64,000 nt of DNA from Diadema setosum (GCA_033980235.1 CM067077.1:6114602-6178601); one strand, 5' to 3'; counted from the stretch's first letter, positions 45,395-57,004 are shown. Numbers and translations are program-made. Notes: generated by a model from the sequence alone, not told the origin.

Positions 45395-45550
45395 GTCTAG
45401 ACAGAAAGATCCGTCTGTCGAGAGGAGTCTTTATTTTTTAGACGATATCGCTCTCCTCCGTATAAGGAGGGGATCCGTGAAGCCAGACGCAGTCTCCGCG
45501 GAACATTTCCCCGACGACCAGATACAGACCAATCTTTCGGTCAAGCCCTA
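45395..45550. repeat. Direct repeat, copy 2
   Basis: Partner of 44032-44215. Followed by a GC-rich CGGCGGCGCGGGGCGC stretch at about 45555-45572. Confidence 0.8.
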
Positions 45551-46050
45551 ACCCCGGCGGCGCGGGGCGCTGTAACCAGTGGCAGTATACAGTACAGTAG
45601 ACATGGTAGAGTAGGGTCGCTGGTGCGGTTAGTCAAGCCCCAAACCAACTCCATGGGAAAACAAAATCGAATTGCTTACATTCAGTGAGAGCGTTTAATC
45701 ATAGTGATTGACAGGTTATAATTAGCTCGAAAATGTGTCTACGGTTGAATAGTACCTGATAATCTGCCGAAAATCTACGTCCCCAAAGTCTGGTTTACCG
45801 GCCAGCCAGGTAACGAACATCCCACAGCTGCACGGGCCGCTGCTGCGCCGTGGTGGTGTGTAACGTGTGGTACCGTCACTACACAGTGCCGGTAGGCATA
45901 GGTGGGTGGTACCGCGAACCGTGCATGCATACTAGGCATACGCATAATGATCACGGCTCACCGAGTCACATGATCAAATCACCTGATCATGGACCTTCAA
46001 ACGCCCCTGCCAATCGTGTATGGGGTTGCGCACCCGTGTCAAAACACAAA
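45551..46050. promoter_or_regulatory. CpG-containing region, possible D2HGDH promoter side
   Basis: GC- and CpG-richer than its surroundings (GGCGGCGCGGGGCGC, CTGCTGCGCCGTGG). It lies 3.5 kb upstream of the most 5' D2HGDH exon found. No TATA, initiator or first exon could be assigned, so the role is a guess from position. Confidence 0.2.
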
Positions 46051-46145
46051 AGCAGCGGAATCCCCTTCCCCCATCTTGTTTGTTTGGTTTTATTTTATTT
46101 TTATTCATTTATTTTTATTTATTTATTTATTATTATTATTATTTT

Positions 46146-46627
46146 ATTTTTTTTTTTTTTTGGGGGGGGGGGGGCGTGGTGGTCGAATCAAGGGGCTAAG
46201 ACTTCTCCCATCCCGCCCCCACGGCGGAAAAAAAAAAACCCAACAAAAACAGAAATGGGACGGAACCTCTGAGAGTCATGGGTTTTCTTTTGTGTAAAAT
46301 AGCGTTTCCGACACAAAATTGTGGATTAAATCAGACATTGTTCTGAGTAATTGTATTCCTAAATGAATAAAAAAAGTGTTACTTATTATTAATTTTTTTT
46401 TTTTGGGGGGGGGGGGCGTGGTGGTCGACTCAAGGGGCTAAGACTTCTCCCATTCCCGCCCCCACGGCGGAAAAAAAAAAACCCCAACAAAAACAGAAAT
46501 GGGACGGAACCTCTGAGAGTCATGGGTTTTCTTTTGTGTAAAATAGCGTTTCCGACATAAAATTGTGGATTAAATCAGACATTGTTCTGAGTAATTGTAT
46601 TCCTAAATGAATAAAAAAAAAGTGTTA
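46146..46627. repeat. 242-bp tandem duplication, two copies
   Basis: The block starting with a T-run, a G-run and CGTGGTGGTCGA.TCAAGGG, and ending AAATGAATAAAAAAAGTGTTACTT, occurs at about 46146 and again 242 bases on, with only a few single-base and homopolymer-length differences. Confidence 0.9.
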
Positions 46628-47523
46628 CTTTACTAAAAGAAGGATTTTCAATATTCTAAACCGTATCTGTGTTATTTCATACATAATTATCATCGCAAAA
46701 AAAAGGGGGGGGGGGGGAGAAGAACGCAATTTCAGGGTATGATTTTATAACAGTGCAGTCATACAAATTTAGAGGTGCAAATATCATTAACTTCAATAGT
46801 ATGCCCTCATAAAAGCGCAAGGTCTATTTCCACGGAGTCATGATTGCAGGTCGCGGTTAGCACTTTATCAATCTGTTTGAGAGTGCCCAGGTGCAATGTT
46901 CTTTAATTCTCTATTTCTCTGCTTTTTGTTTAAGGGAATTTCTGCTTGAGTAAATCTACCTATAAAATAGTGAAGTAAAGCCAACGCTAAACGTGTCGTG
47001 AACTAAGAAAATCGAAGAACGTTAGATGCAATAATGTTTCTTGGGAACAGTGGTATCGATCCTTAAAAATCAGACAAAGATGATCATGATAGCGTAACTG
47101 GTCTAACTGCAATTCTCTAGGTAAGTGCACAATGTGCAACCATTTTCCCCATAAATATTTCTGAAAACGTAACTCCTCGTTGTTACAAAGTCGCATCACT
47201 TCTAAACAGTCTAGACTCGTTGTTAAAATTGAATAAAGACCTGTTTTCAGGGAAAGAATGAGAATTTATGAAATATATTGTGTAAGGTGTAGATTGAAAG
47301 TCTTGTGGAGTCATGATATTATCATCTTAACTTGTAACCGAAATTATATGGCTTGTGTTGAGAGAATGAAGAAACATTAGCATAAAACAGCAGTGAAGTT
47401 TGACGTAAGTCGGACAATCTGTTCAAAAGCTTTGAGTTTTTAAAGTAACGATACAGTCATTGCTGATCAATTAAGATTACAACTATTCGTTATTTCCATT
47501 CAGTACAAAGAACGATGTAGAGA

Positions 47524-47574
<51 letters not shown>

Positions 47575-48873
47575 CCAAATCACAGCTTTTATTCAGTGAA
47601 AAGTATCTCTAACATTCCGTTCCCGTGTTACAGATGTAATTATGAAAATACAATCTCCCTGCGCTCTGAAAGAGATGACAAGTGCTGCTATTTATTTTAA
47701 TTATGCTATTAAAAAAAGAAAATAATTATTAACATTCAAAATAATGCCGTATATTGTGTCATACTCTGACACACCATTGACTGTCAGTCGTTTTATTATA
47801 GTGATGACGATACCAAAACTTGCACAAAAAAAACCCAAAACAATTTAAATCAAAACAAAACCTTAAACCGTTAGCCGATTCCGCTATTACTGAACTGATG
47901 GATTATGTTGTATACGAATACATTATTTCTAAACATTCACTCAACCCACATAATAAAGTGTATTCAGTCAACCTAATCTTTAAGCGAACTATTACCTATA
48001 TCACTGTTCTGGGAACAGGGCTTTTGAAATAAGATAATTATTAGGGCCTATTATCTTTGAGTTGTCAGGGTCCGTTTTGCTCCATTTTCCTCAAACCTGC
48101 AGCGTTCTGAGTTTGTTTGCTTGTACAATTATCTTTTAATCATGAATAATTCAAAGGATGCATCCCGTTACACAAAGCACCGCCTTACTTTAATTAATGA
48201 ATCGTAAGCTACCATGCAACTGAGTAAAAAAAATGTCTTCGATAAGTATTCAATACTTATCGGAGACAACTAGCTGAATTGGTGTGTATTCGTTTGCTGG
48301 TGATAACAGCGGATTGCCATTTACCCCCTTATCCATGTTTCTTAAACGGTTCCATGACATTTGCTCCTGCGACATTTATTGCTCCAATGAAATAGGCCTA
48401 TCTGCACGCTAAGTTAAACAATTTCTTCTAACAGTCACAACCCTTATAACACTAATTTATCACTCACGTTTTCCACTTTATTGCCAAGATGCAACGCATG
48501 TACCTGAAGGAATAAGTACTACAACACAGTCGGAGCGGTGGAGTGGCAGAACCGCATGGTCCAGTTTAGTCCAGATTCTGGACGTTTTTTATCATTACGC
48601 ATCTAGCGGTGTGTGTGCGCGGTAAGTGATCACACAAAACAGTCCAGGCAGTGAACTAGGTCCAGTTATGAAATTTCTCCCACAAATGGTCATTTTAGGT
48701 GGCATCCATATACAGATGACATTGGTTGACCCTTGGTGCTGAACTTTTTTTTTTCTTGCACTCTTTGAATGTGCATATATAGTTTATTAGTAAAAGTTAC
48801 ATATTTTGGGTAGGGGATGGGGTGACACGCATTTGATTTACTTTTCTGGCCGGAGAGGGTGGTACATGCAGCG
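46628..48873. other. Intergenic DNA with microsatellite
   Basis: A-run/G-run at 46700-46717, (AT)n at about 47529-47571, and a short palindrome CGATAAGTATT/AATACTTATCG at 48238-48264. No gene recognised. Confidence 0.5.
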
Positions 48874-49347
48874 TTAAAGGGATTGTACAGTATTGGTGGA
48901 GATGAGAATTTGGCTTTTAACTTTTTGCGAAATACCAAGAAAACACTTATGAAATAGTACAGAGTATACCATTTTAAGAGGAATTCAAAGTTTCTTTGAT
49001 GAAAATCGGGTTTGGAATGACTGAAACATCCAAAAACAAAGTAAAACAAAGCGATCGTAATAAAGAGGAACTCAAAGTTTCTTTGATGAAAATCGGGTTT
49101 GGAATGACTGAAACATCCAAAAACAAAGTAAAACAAAGCGATCGTAATAAAGTGTGGGTCCCACACTTATTAGAATCGCTCTGTTTTGGATATCTCATCC
49201 ATTTCAAAACCAATTTTCATCCAATAAACGTTAAATTTCTCATGGAATTTCATGCTCCTTCATATTTCATAAGAGATTTCTCATTATCTCACCAAAAATG
49301 TTAGAAACCTGAAATTAGGTCTCAACCAAAACTATACGATCCCGTTA
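48874..49347. mobile_element. Copy 3 of the 'AAGGGATTGTACAGT' family with an internal duplication
   Basis: TTAA at 48874-48877 and 49344-49347, ends AAGGGATTGTACAGTATTGG and AAACTATACGATCCCG. The interior contains an 87-bp tandem duplication (CAAAGTTTCTTTGATGAAA at 48985 and 49072). Otherwise collinear with the copies at 12844 and 49859. Confidence 0.85.
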
Positions 49348-49857
49348 AGCTATCGATGAGAACGAATTTAGTACTTCTCTATAGTCTTAGCCACTTTACA
49401 CTCCATCATGTCCATGGAAATGTGTATTCCATGCCATGGAATGTTTTTTATTTTTCATAATGTATTTTGGAGGGGGAGGGGGTGTTCAATTTTTATTTTA
49501 TTTTCTATTTCTAGATCTGGAAATTTATTCAGGATTGGTACTAACTTGTTTCGCCCATTTACAATTCAGTCTTTGGCTAACTTCTGACGGGGTGTCGCCG
49601 TTTATTTTGGCCTATCTTGGTATTTCATATAAATTATTACAGTCTCCTTAACATAACCTAGTAAGTCATGAATATCGATGCACAATAGAAGCGGAACTAC
49701 AGTTTGTCTATTCCATGGATAATATAATCTATATTTTCTAACTCTATTGTTCAACTTATCGATCTACATTGTATTTTATTTGTGGTATGATTATGTTATG
49801 TATTCTGTACATTTAAGATGTATATTCATATTTGAGTTGAACAAACAAAATTCACAC
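49348..49857. other. Intergenic DNA, nothing recognised
   Basis: No gene or element recognised. Confidence 0.45.
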
Positions 49858-49858
49858 T

Positions 49859-50249
49859 TTAAAGGGACTGTACAGTACTGGTTGAGGTAGGGATTCATGT
49901 TTTGAACATTCCTAAGTGAGATAATGAAAAGCCTCTTATGAAATATGAAAGAGCATGTAATTTTAAGAAGGATTCAACGTTTATTTGAGGAAAATTGGTT
50001 TTCAAATGGCTGAGATATCCAAAAAAATGCTAATAATAAAAGGCGACATACCCCAACTTTATTAGTATCTCTTTGTTTCACCTTGTTTTTGGATATCTCA
50101 GCCATTTCGAAACCGATTTTCATCGAATAAACTTTTGATACCCCTTAGAACCGCATGCTCTTTGACATCTCATAGAGTGGTTTCTGAATATCTCACAAAA
50201 CGTTAAAAGCTAAATCTTCACCTCGACCAGAACTGTACACACCCTTTAA
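49859..50249. mobile_element. Copy 4 of the 'AAGGGATTGTACAGT' family
   Basis: TTAAAGGGACTGTACAGTAC at left, GAACTGTACACACCCTTTAA at right; TTAA at both ends; 391 bp; arms fold around CCAACTTTATTAGTATCTC. Non-coding. Confidence 0.85.
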
Positions 50250-50539
50250 GTTTAAAATTTCACTTTTCTTTTATTCCTTAAAACAAATCAAAGGAATACG
50301 AAAAGTATTTACAACTCAAAGTAATATGATTTTTGTTTTCCCCAGTGTACAATATATAAGTCCAATATGTGATAACTTTGCTGTCATAAATACACTGACT
50401 GAGCAAGGATCGTCAGAGAAAACCACATTGTCCATTGTCCATAATTATTCATAACAATCTGTAACTATCCGAAAATATCCGCAATTCTCCGTAAATATTC
50501 GCAACTCTCCACAAGTGTTCAGAAGTATTCGGAAGTTTG

Positions 50540-50609
50540 CGCAAATCGAAGGCCCCAGTCACATAAATGCCCTGCAGGGCATTTATGTGACTGGGGCCTT
50601 CGATTTGCG
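50540..50609. repeat. 70-bp perfect palindrome
   Basis: Centre CTGCAG at 50572-50577. The 35 bases from CGCAAATCGAAGGCCCCAGT onward are followed without spacer by their exact complement. Confidence 0.97.
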
Positions 50610-50624
50610 TCCGGCGTTACGTCC

Positions 50625-50626
<2 letters not shown>

Positions 50627-50672
<46 letters not shown>
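50627..50672. repeat. (TG)n microsatellite
   Basis: About 22 uninterrupted TG dinucleotides. The Cys-Val frames through it are artefacts. Confidence 0.95.
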
Positions 50673-50676
<4 letters not shown>

Positions 50677-50795
50677 GTGGACTCCCGCGGATCCCTTACC
50701 GTCACCAAAAAATTTACAAAACATACGGGGGGAAATGCGGGCGATGCGGACAGATACGTCCAGATACGGATACTTGCGTCCACTTGCGGATATTA

Positions 50796-51899
50796 GGGTG
50801 GGATTTCACGGAGCACGCGAACGATTTGCGAAGGACGCGAATGACAAAATCCAACATTCGGAAAAGTTTTTCTCCGAATGTTTTCCGACAATGAAGTCGA
50901 AAACTATTCTTGCGCAATTTGTGCGAAGTTTCCACGACGTATAGTGCGAATGTCGTGTGTATCATTGCTAAAGTACAGCATGTTACGTACACGAAGAACA
51001 CGCGACGGAAATGCGAACAACGAAAAATTTTCAATAATCATGGGAGAAAATGTACCTAAGGAGAGGTGGAAGCTGTCTTGAGTTGATTTTTTTTTCTTTC
51101 CTCTATTTCTCCTTTCTTTTTCTCTCATTTTTCTATTGTGTACTTGCCTACATTTTTCCCCTAGGATGTATCTCCACTAGTAAAGCATATTATGATCTTT
51201 TTTTTTTTTTTTGCAGTTCCTCCAACACATAATGTCTATACTTCAAATGAAATTTTACATACTTCAGATTAATTTTAACTGTATTCTACGATTTTTTTTT
51301 TTGTATATCAAACATTTTTCTCTTTGCCAGTCTTTAATTTCTTTTGTTACTTTAGTTGTTAATAATAGTTTGATGTTTAGGTGTATGCTACGATTTTTAT
51401 TTGTATAAAACGTACAGATCATACATCCCCAAACGTGCGCTAAACGTTCGCGAGAATGTCTCAAAAGGTACGCGAACAGTTTGCGATTACGTCGTAAAAT
51501 GATCGGAAAAACTTCGCAGATTTCGCGTAACATACGCGAGACATTCTCCAAAGTTTCGGAGTCTGTTTGGGGTTTCACGAACATTTTGCGAACATCGCGA
51601 GTGTCTTGCGAAGGTCTTGCGCATAATATGACGAAGCTTTAAAGACACTCTCGAGAACAATTCACGAGCAAATCACGACCAAGTGTGCGGAAAAGGTTCG
51701 CAGAAAATTTCAAACTTTTTTGAAATTCTCGCCGAAGTAAAAACGACATTCGCGAACAATATTGACGACGCTTCCGAACGCTCACGTTCGTTTGGCGATC
51801 GTTTGCAGACCAAAATGCTGGATTTTGTCATTTGCGAATGCTGGATTTTGTCATTCGCGTCCTTCGCAAATCGTTCGCGTGCTCCGTGAAATCTCACCC
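50796..51899 (+). mobile_element. 1.1-kb element A, left arm of a 2.2-kb inverted repeat
   Basis: Ends GGGTGGGATTTCACGGAGC and inverse, with TTA on both sides (50793-50795, 51900-51902). Subterminal CGCGAA/TTCGCG motifs are dense; the central ~350 bp is AT-rich with T-runs. TTA duplication and GGG termini suggest the PIF/Harbinger type. No transposase frame seen. Confidence 0.8.
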
Positions 51900-51902
51900 T
51901 TA

Positions 51903-53001
51903 GGGTGGGATTTCACGGAGCACGCGAACGATTTGCGAATGACGCGAATAGCAAAATCCAGCATTCGCATTTTAGTCTGCAAAAGATCGCCAAACAAACG
52001 TGAGGGCTCGGAAACGTCGTCAATTGTTCGCGAATGTCGTTTTTACTTCGGCGAGAATTTCAAAAAAGTTTGAAATTTTTCGCGAACCTTTTCCGCACAC
52101 TTAGTCGGGATTTGCTCGTGAATTGTTCTCGAAAGTGTCTTTAAAGCTTCGTCATAATATGCGCAAGACCTTCGCAAGAAACGCGCGATGTTCGCAAAAT
52201 GTTCGTGAAAACCCAAACAGACTCCGAAACTTCTGAGAATGTCTCGCGTATGTTACGCGAAATCTGCGAAGTTTTTCCGATCATTTTACGACGTAATCGC
52301 AAACTGTTCGCGTACCTTTTCAGACATTCTCGCGAACGTTTAGCGCACGTTTGGGGGATGTATGCCCTGTACGTTTTCTGCAAATAGAAATCGTAGCATA
52401 CATCTAAACATAAAACAATTATTAACAACTATAGCAACAAAAGAAATTATAAACTAGCAAAGAGAAAGAATATTTGATATAAAAAAAATCGCAGAATATA
52501 CTTAAAATCAATCTTAAGTATGTAAATTTCATTTGAACTAAAGAGATTATGTGTTAGAGGAACTGCAAAAAAAAAATCAAATGCTTTACTAGTGGAGACA
52601 CGTCCTAGGGGAAAAAAATTTAGGCAATTACACGACAGAGAAATGAGAGAAAACGAAAAGAGAAATAGAGGAAAGAAAAAAAAATTAACTGAAGAAAGCT
52701 GATTTGAGTTGATTTTTTTTTTATTGCTTCCACCTCTCCTTGCTACATTTTCTCCCATGATTATTGAAAATTTTTCGTTGTTCGCATTTCCGTCGCGTGT
52801 TCTTCGTGTACGTAACATGCTGTACTTTAGCAATGATACACACGACAATCGCACATACGTCGTGGGAACTTCGCACAAATTGCGCAAGAATAGTTTCCGG
52901 CTTCATTGTCGGAAAACATTCGGAGAAAAACTTTTCCGAATGTTGGATTTTGTCCTTCGCGTCCTTTGCAAATCGTTCGCGTGCTCCGTGAAATCCCACC
53001 C
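51903..53001 (-). mobile_element. 1.1-kb element B, right arm of the inverted repeat
   Basis: Reverse complement of element A throughout, including the AT-rich core, with scattered differences. Shares the single TTA at 51900-51902 with A and has TTA at 53002-53004. Non-coding. Confidence 0.82.
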
Positions 53002-53004
53002 TTA

Positions 53005-53538
53005 GGGAGCTTTAGATTTTTACGCGCGGACGTTTGAGCCGACACTTCGTCGTGCGCATGGCAGATTGTCGTTTGCGCGCTTCCCTGCGCCTGGCAGATT
53101 GTCGTTACAGTGTGGGAGTGCGCATGGCAGATTGTCGTTAGGGTGTGGGAGCGCGCATAGGGTTAACAACATTCTGCCATGCGCACGGAAGTGCTCTAAC
53201 AACAATCTGCCATGCGCACGGAAGCGCGCTAACGACAATCTGCCATGCGCACGACGACTTGCGCTGAGCGTTCTCCTCTCCCTGCGTCGTGTGGAAAAGT
53301 AGCTTTAGATTACGCTGGAACGCAACGTATAAAAAATAAAATCGCGCCCCCATATGATCAGTGCATGAAGAAGCTCTCTACGTCGCAAACTGTACGGACG
53401 TGAAAATAGCCCAGTACGCGTAGTGAAAAACTCAGGCGACGCAAGCTAAAAATAGATTGACTTTACGCGCGCTACTGCGCACGCTCAGAACATGTTTTTT
53501 TCCTTTGAACGTCCGCGCGTCTAAAATCTAAAGCTCCC
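53005..53538. mobile_element. 534-bp element C with inverted minisatellite
   Basis: Left GGGAGCTTTAGATTTTTACG, right TAAAATCTAAAGCTCCC, an inverted pair extending to CGCGGACGTT/AACGTCCGCG. It abuts element B through TTA and is followed by TAA. Inside, GCATGGCAGATTGTCGTT-type ~30-bp units run three times forward (53055-53150) then three times inverted (53175-53255). Confidence 0.82.
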
Positions 53539-53734
53539 TAATCTTACGAATTGACACGTAATTATTTTGTTCTTTCTGGAGCATAAGCCGTCCCTGTACT
53601 TTTTTTAAAAAAAAACTTTTGATGCTTTGAGAAGAGCACGCCCTCTATAAGAGGAAAATGACACGCCAACACAGTGCACGAGAACTTTGAGAGGATTGTG
53701 TAGTTGTGCTTTTTATTTCATTATAGCTCATGCA
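53539..53734. other. Spacer before the tandem array
   Basis: AT-rich, no recognised feature. Confidence 0.4.
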
Positions 53735-54863
53735 GAATAAAAAGAAGGAAAAACCCAGAAATGGAACCTAAAATGAATTCACATAACATCCCCTGCGAAC
53801 CAGAGATCAAATCAACACAATCTCTACTTCAAATCAGAGCAGGCTGCTCAATTCTACAATGATCAAAATGCTTAACATCCAAACCATTCACATTTCACAA
53901 TTCTCCCATTACTTATAAACGCGAAGCAAACTGCTACTCTTAGCTTTCATTATTTCACTTTAGATCATAAATTATCATAAAACACATCGTTATCATAAAA
54001 TACATGAGAATGAACATGCATGAATAAAAGCAAAGAAACCTAAACATTATTTTGCCATAGTAGCCTATATTTACCATCATCACAGACAATAAAACTTGAC
54101 TCAATATCGGTCAATTGAAAAAACAAACAAACTTAAAACCCTGAAGTGCGACCGCCCCACAAAAAAAAAAGAAGAAAAGAAAGACAAATCACTCATATTA
54201 TGATTTGCCATTCAAATCAAAGATCAAAATATGTAAATAAACATAACGTTGTCCCTTATTTCAACACATGTAGATCAATTGCAGAAAACGGGTTGCTAAG
54301 CGACACTATGCCATGACATGCTAAACAATCTAAATGCATTTGCATCGCATGATTCTCCCATGCACGATAAAGTCATAGAGAAATAAAAGTATATAAAAGT
54401 AAACTGGTGTATAAACTACACATGAGAATGATCATGAATGGATAAAACCGCACCGCACACCACTACCAAACTTGCCTTTGTTCATCCTCACATATCAGAC
54501 AATACTACTCGCCTCGATTAGTCAGAATGAAGAGAACAAAACCCCTAAATGGAGCAAAAAAAAAAAATTAATTCGTTAAACTTGCCAAGCGAACCAGAGA
54601 ACGAATAAACACGATTTTATCTCTCTTTCGTGAACGTTCGGTTGATAGATGTAAACAACATCAGGTTGCTGTAAATCATAATCACCGATACGATACCACT
54701 GAAACGCATGGATTCGCGTTTCATGATTCTCCCATTATTTCTAAGCTAAGTATACAGCCATACATTGCTTTACTTTCGAATATGGTGCTTTATACACATG
54801 AGAATGAATATGAATGAATATAAAAAAAAACTTCACAACCACGACACAACCCAAGTTACCTAT

Positions 54864-54897
<34 letters not shown>

Positions 54898-56340
54898 CAT
54901 CAGACAATGACATTTCTTATTGGACTTTAGGCCTATATAGGTTATGAAAAGCAAGAAGCCCCTTAAATGAGATACAAAATTATCGATACAACATTTACCT
55001 ACCGGAGATCGAATAGACATAATTATTTATTTTCTCAAACACTAATTGATAAATGAAGAAAAGTAGCTAAATCCATGAAATCAGTCATCAATATGCTAAA
55101 CAATAATGCATTTGCATCACACGATTCTCCCGTAAACCAAACGCTAAACTGACAAACTTTGTTTCCGTTTGTATTCGATGATGTTGCTATCAATACAAGT
55201 GAGAGTGAACGTACCATGAATGTATAAAACAACGCATAATCGCCCTATAGTTGCCTTTATCTTATCATCGCATGTCAGTCACTGTTACTCAACTCGATGT
55301 ACAAGTATGACTAAAAAGAACAAGAACCTCAAAATGAAAAAAGGAAGACATATAACATGCCATGTGAAGCAGAGCTCGAACAAATTCAATTCCATCTTTT
55401 TTTTATATGTTACTTGGTTAAAAAATGCAGAAAGCAGGTTGCTAAATCACAGTTATAAACCATCTAAACGTATTCCAATTAACGATTTTTTTTTTATATA
55501 ATAGATTAGTCATAAACGACAAGTAAACTGACACACTTTGTGTGCATTTGTATGTTGCAATCAACACATGGCAATGAGCATGAATGAATAACAATATCAC
55601 AGGCGATGTTATTTCACGACTCTACACGGGTCAAATAAAATAATTATCAGAAACCCTGAAATGGGGAAAAAATAATTAAACCTGCCATGCAAACCGGAGC
55701 TCGAATAAACATAAATGTATTTTTTTTTTCTCGTTGATAGACGTTCAGAACCGACTACAATACGCTGAGCAAGTTAAATGTATTCAAACCTCATGATTAT
55801 CACATTAGTCAAAATCAGCCTGTTTATATAACGCTAAATAACACACTGGCAATCTTTACTTTCACTTGCATGCTTTCCATGACGCTGCTATAAATACACA
55901 TGACATTAAGCATGAGTAATGGATGAATAAACACACAACTCCAAACACACAAGTTGCCTTTTCATCATCACAGCCAATATTCTTCGGTTATAGGGCAAAA
56001 TGAAAAGAACAAAAACCCAGAAATGGGACCGAAAAAAAAGCCCACACATATTATTTATAACGTGTCACACAATCAGACCTCAAACAAAGATAACAAATTG
56101 TATACCACTTTCACAACACTCGTTCATAAATTGAGAAATAAGATTGATAAATCATCAAACTATCAGTATACCAAATCATATATTTCTCAGCGTATCTGCA
56201 TCTCTTGATTCTCCACGGCTTTGATCACAGTAAGCGCTACTACACATGCAAACTGTCACATTTTGCTTCCATTTGCTTTCGATGATGTTTTTTTAATATA
56301 ATCATGAATAAACACACAACTGCCTACGTCCAACGATAAA
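53735..56340. repeat. Degenerate tandem array, about seven units of ~380 bp
   Basis: Ordered landmarks recur. CCAGAGATCGAATAAAC-like occurs at 53800, 54218, 54593, 55003, 55370, 55695 and 56080. GGTTGCTAAATC follows, then TGCATTTGCATC.CATGATTCTCCCAT. CACATGAGAATGAACATGAA occurs at 54002, 54420, 54795, 55193, 55564, 55886 and 56300. TTGCC…TCATCATCACAG.CAATA closes the unit. Spacings are about 324-417. Units are well diverged, so the array is old. No open frame is shared between units. Confidence 0.8.
54867..54898. repeat. (ATC)n microsatellite
   Basis: About ten ATC units inside the third array unit, at a position that reads TCATCATCACA in others. Confidence 0.9.
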
Positions 56341-57004
56341 TGATGTTATAACAGAATGAATCCAAGCTAGTGCAAACATAATCTACTTATCTCATTGATT
56401 TAGATTAGGGAAGAAAATACACCTCAATAGAACGATGCAAGGTTCTACTTACTTAACCTTAATCTTGGACTTGAATTTCTCGGTATAAATTCTAGTATAT
56501 AACTTAAAAGAGTTTGATCACACTTTTTTCTAATCTCACTTCACTAACGATGTACAGACGAGTGGTACTAAAAAGGAACAGTATGCAAAGCATTGATGCT
56601 ACTTAATGACATAATGGGCCCATTGCAATATTTTCTTTTGGGGAAACGTTGCTGAGCTAAACTGATATTTCATTACCCAGAAACTTATTGTGTTATTAAT
56701 CATCCATTCAACTTATATCCAAAATCCTCCAGTCCCTACTTTTATCATAGAAAACACAAAGAAATACTGATATCATTATTCTGTTTTCCAGACCGTTTTT
56801 ATACAAAAATGAACATCTAATCGTGCTCCAATTTTTAAATGGTTTCCACTGTAAAACTCGGCAGTCCATTTATACTCAGCAGTCGACCGATTAGCATCAT
56901 GAAAATGTCAGGGTCCTTTTAAGCCCATAAATCATCAAAAGATCATAGGACAAAAGTCTGGGATTCTTTGCCAACAAACTAGAACAGCTGTACGGTCTTC
57001 ATCG
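56341..57004. other. Intergenic DNA, nothing recognised
   Basis: No gene or element recognised. Confidence 0.45.

Larger units (their letters stand above)
50460..50792. repeat. Region of ATCCGCAA-type subterminal repeats around a palindrome and TG run
   Basis: ATCCG/ATATCCGCAA steps at 50465-50535 are loosely inverted against TGCGGATATT and related steps at 50740-50792. Between them lie the 70-bp palindrome and a (TG)n run at about 50627-50672. Possibly a composite foldback element. Confidence 0.45.

Noticed and set aside
45720..45810. Minus-strand ATG exon (MFVTWLAGKPDFGD…) with a GTACTA donor as the missing D2HGDH first exon
   Set aside because: Its phase does not match the conserved frame at the acceptor near 42082 and the peptide is not presequence-like.
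53735..56340. CRISPR-like repeat-spacer array
   Set aside because: Units are far too long and degenerate, there are no unique equal-length spacers, and the setting is clearly eukaryotic.
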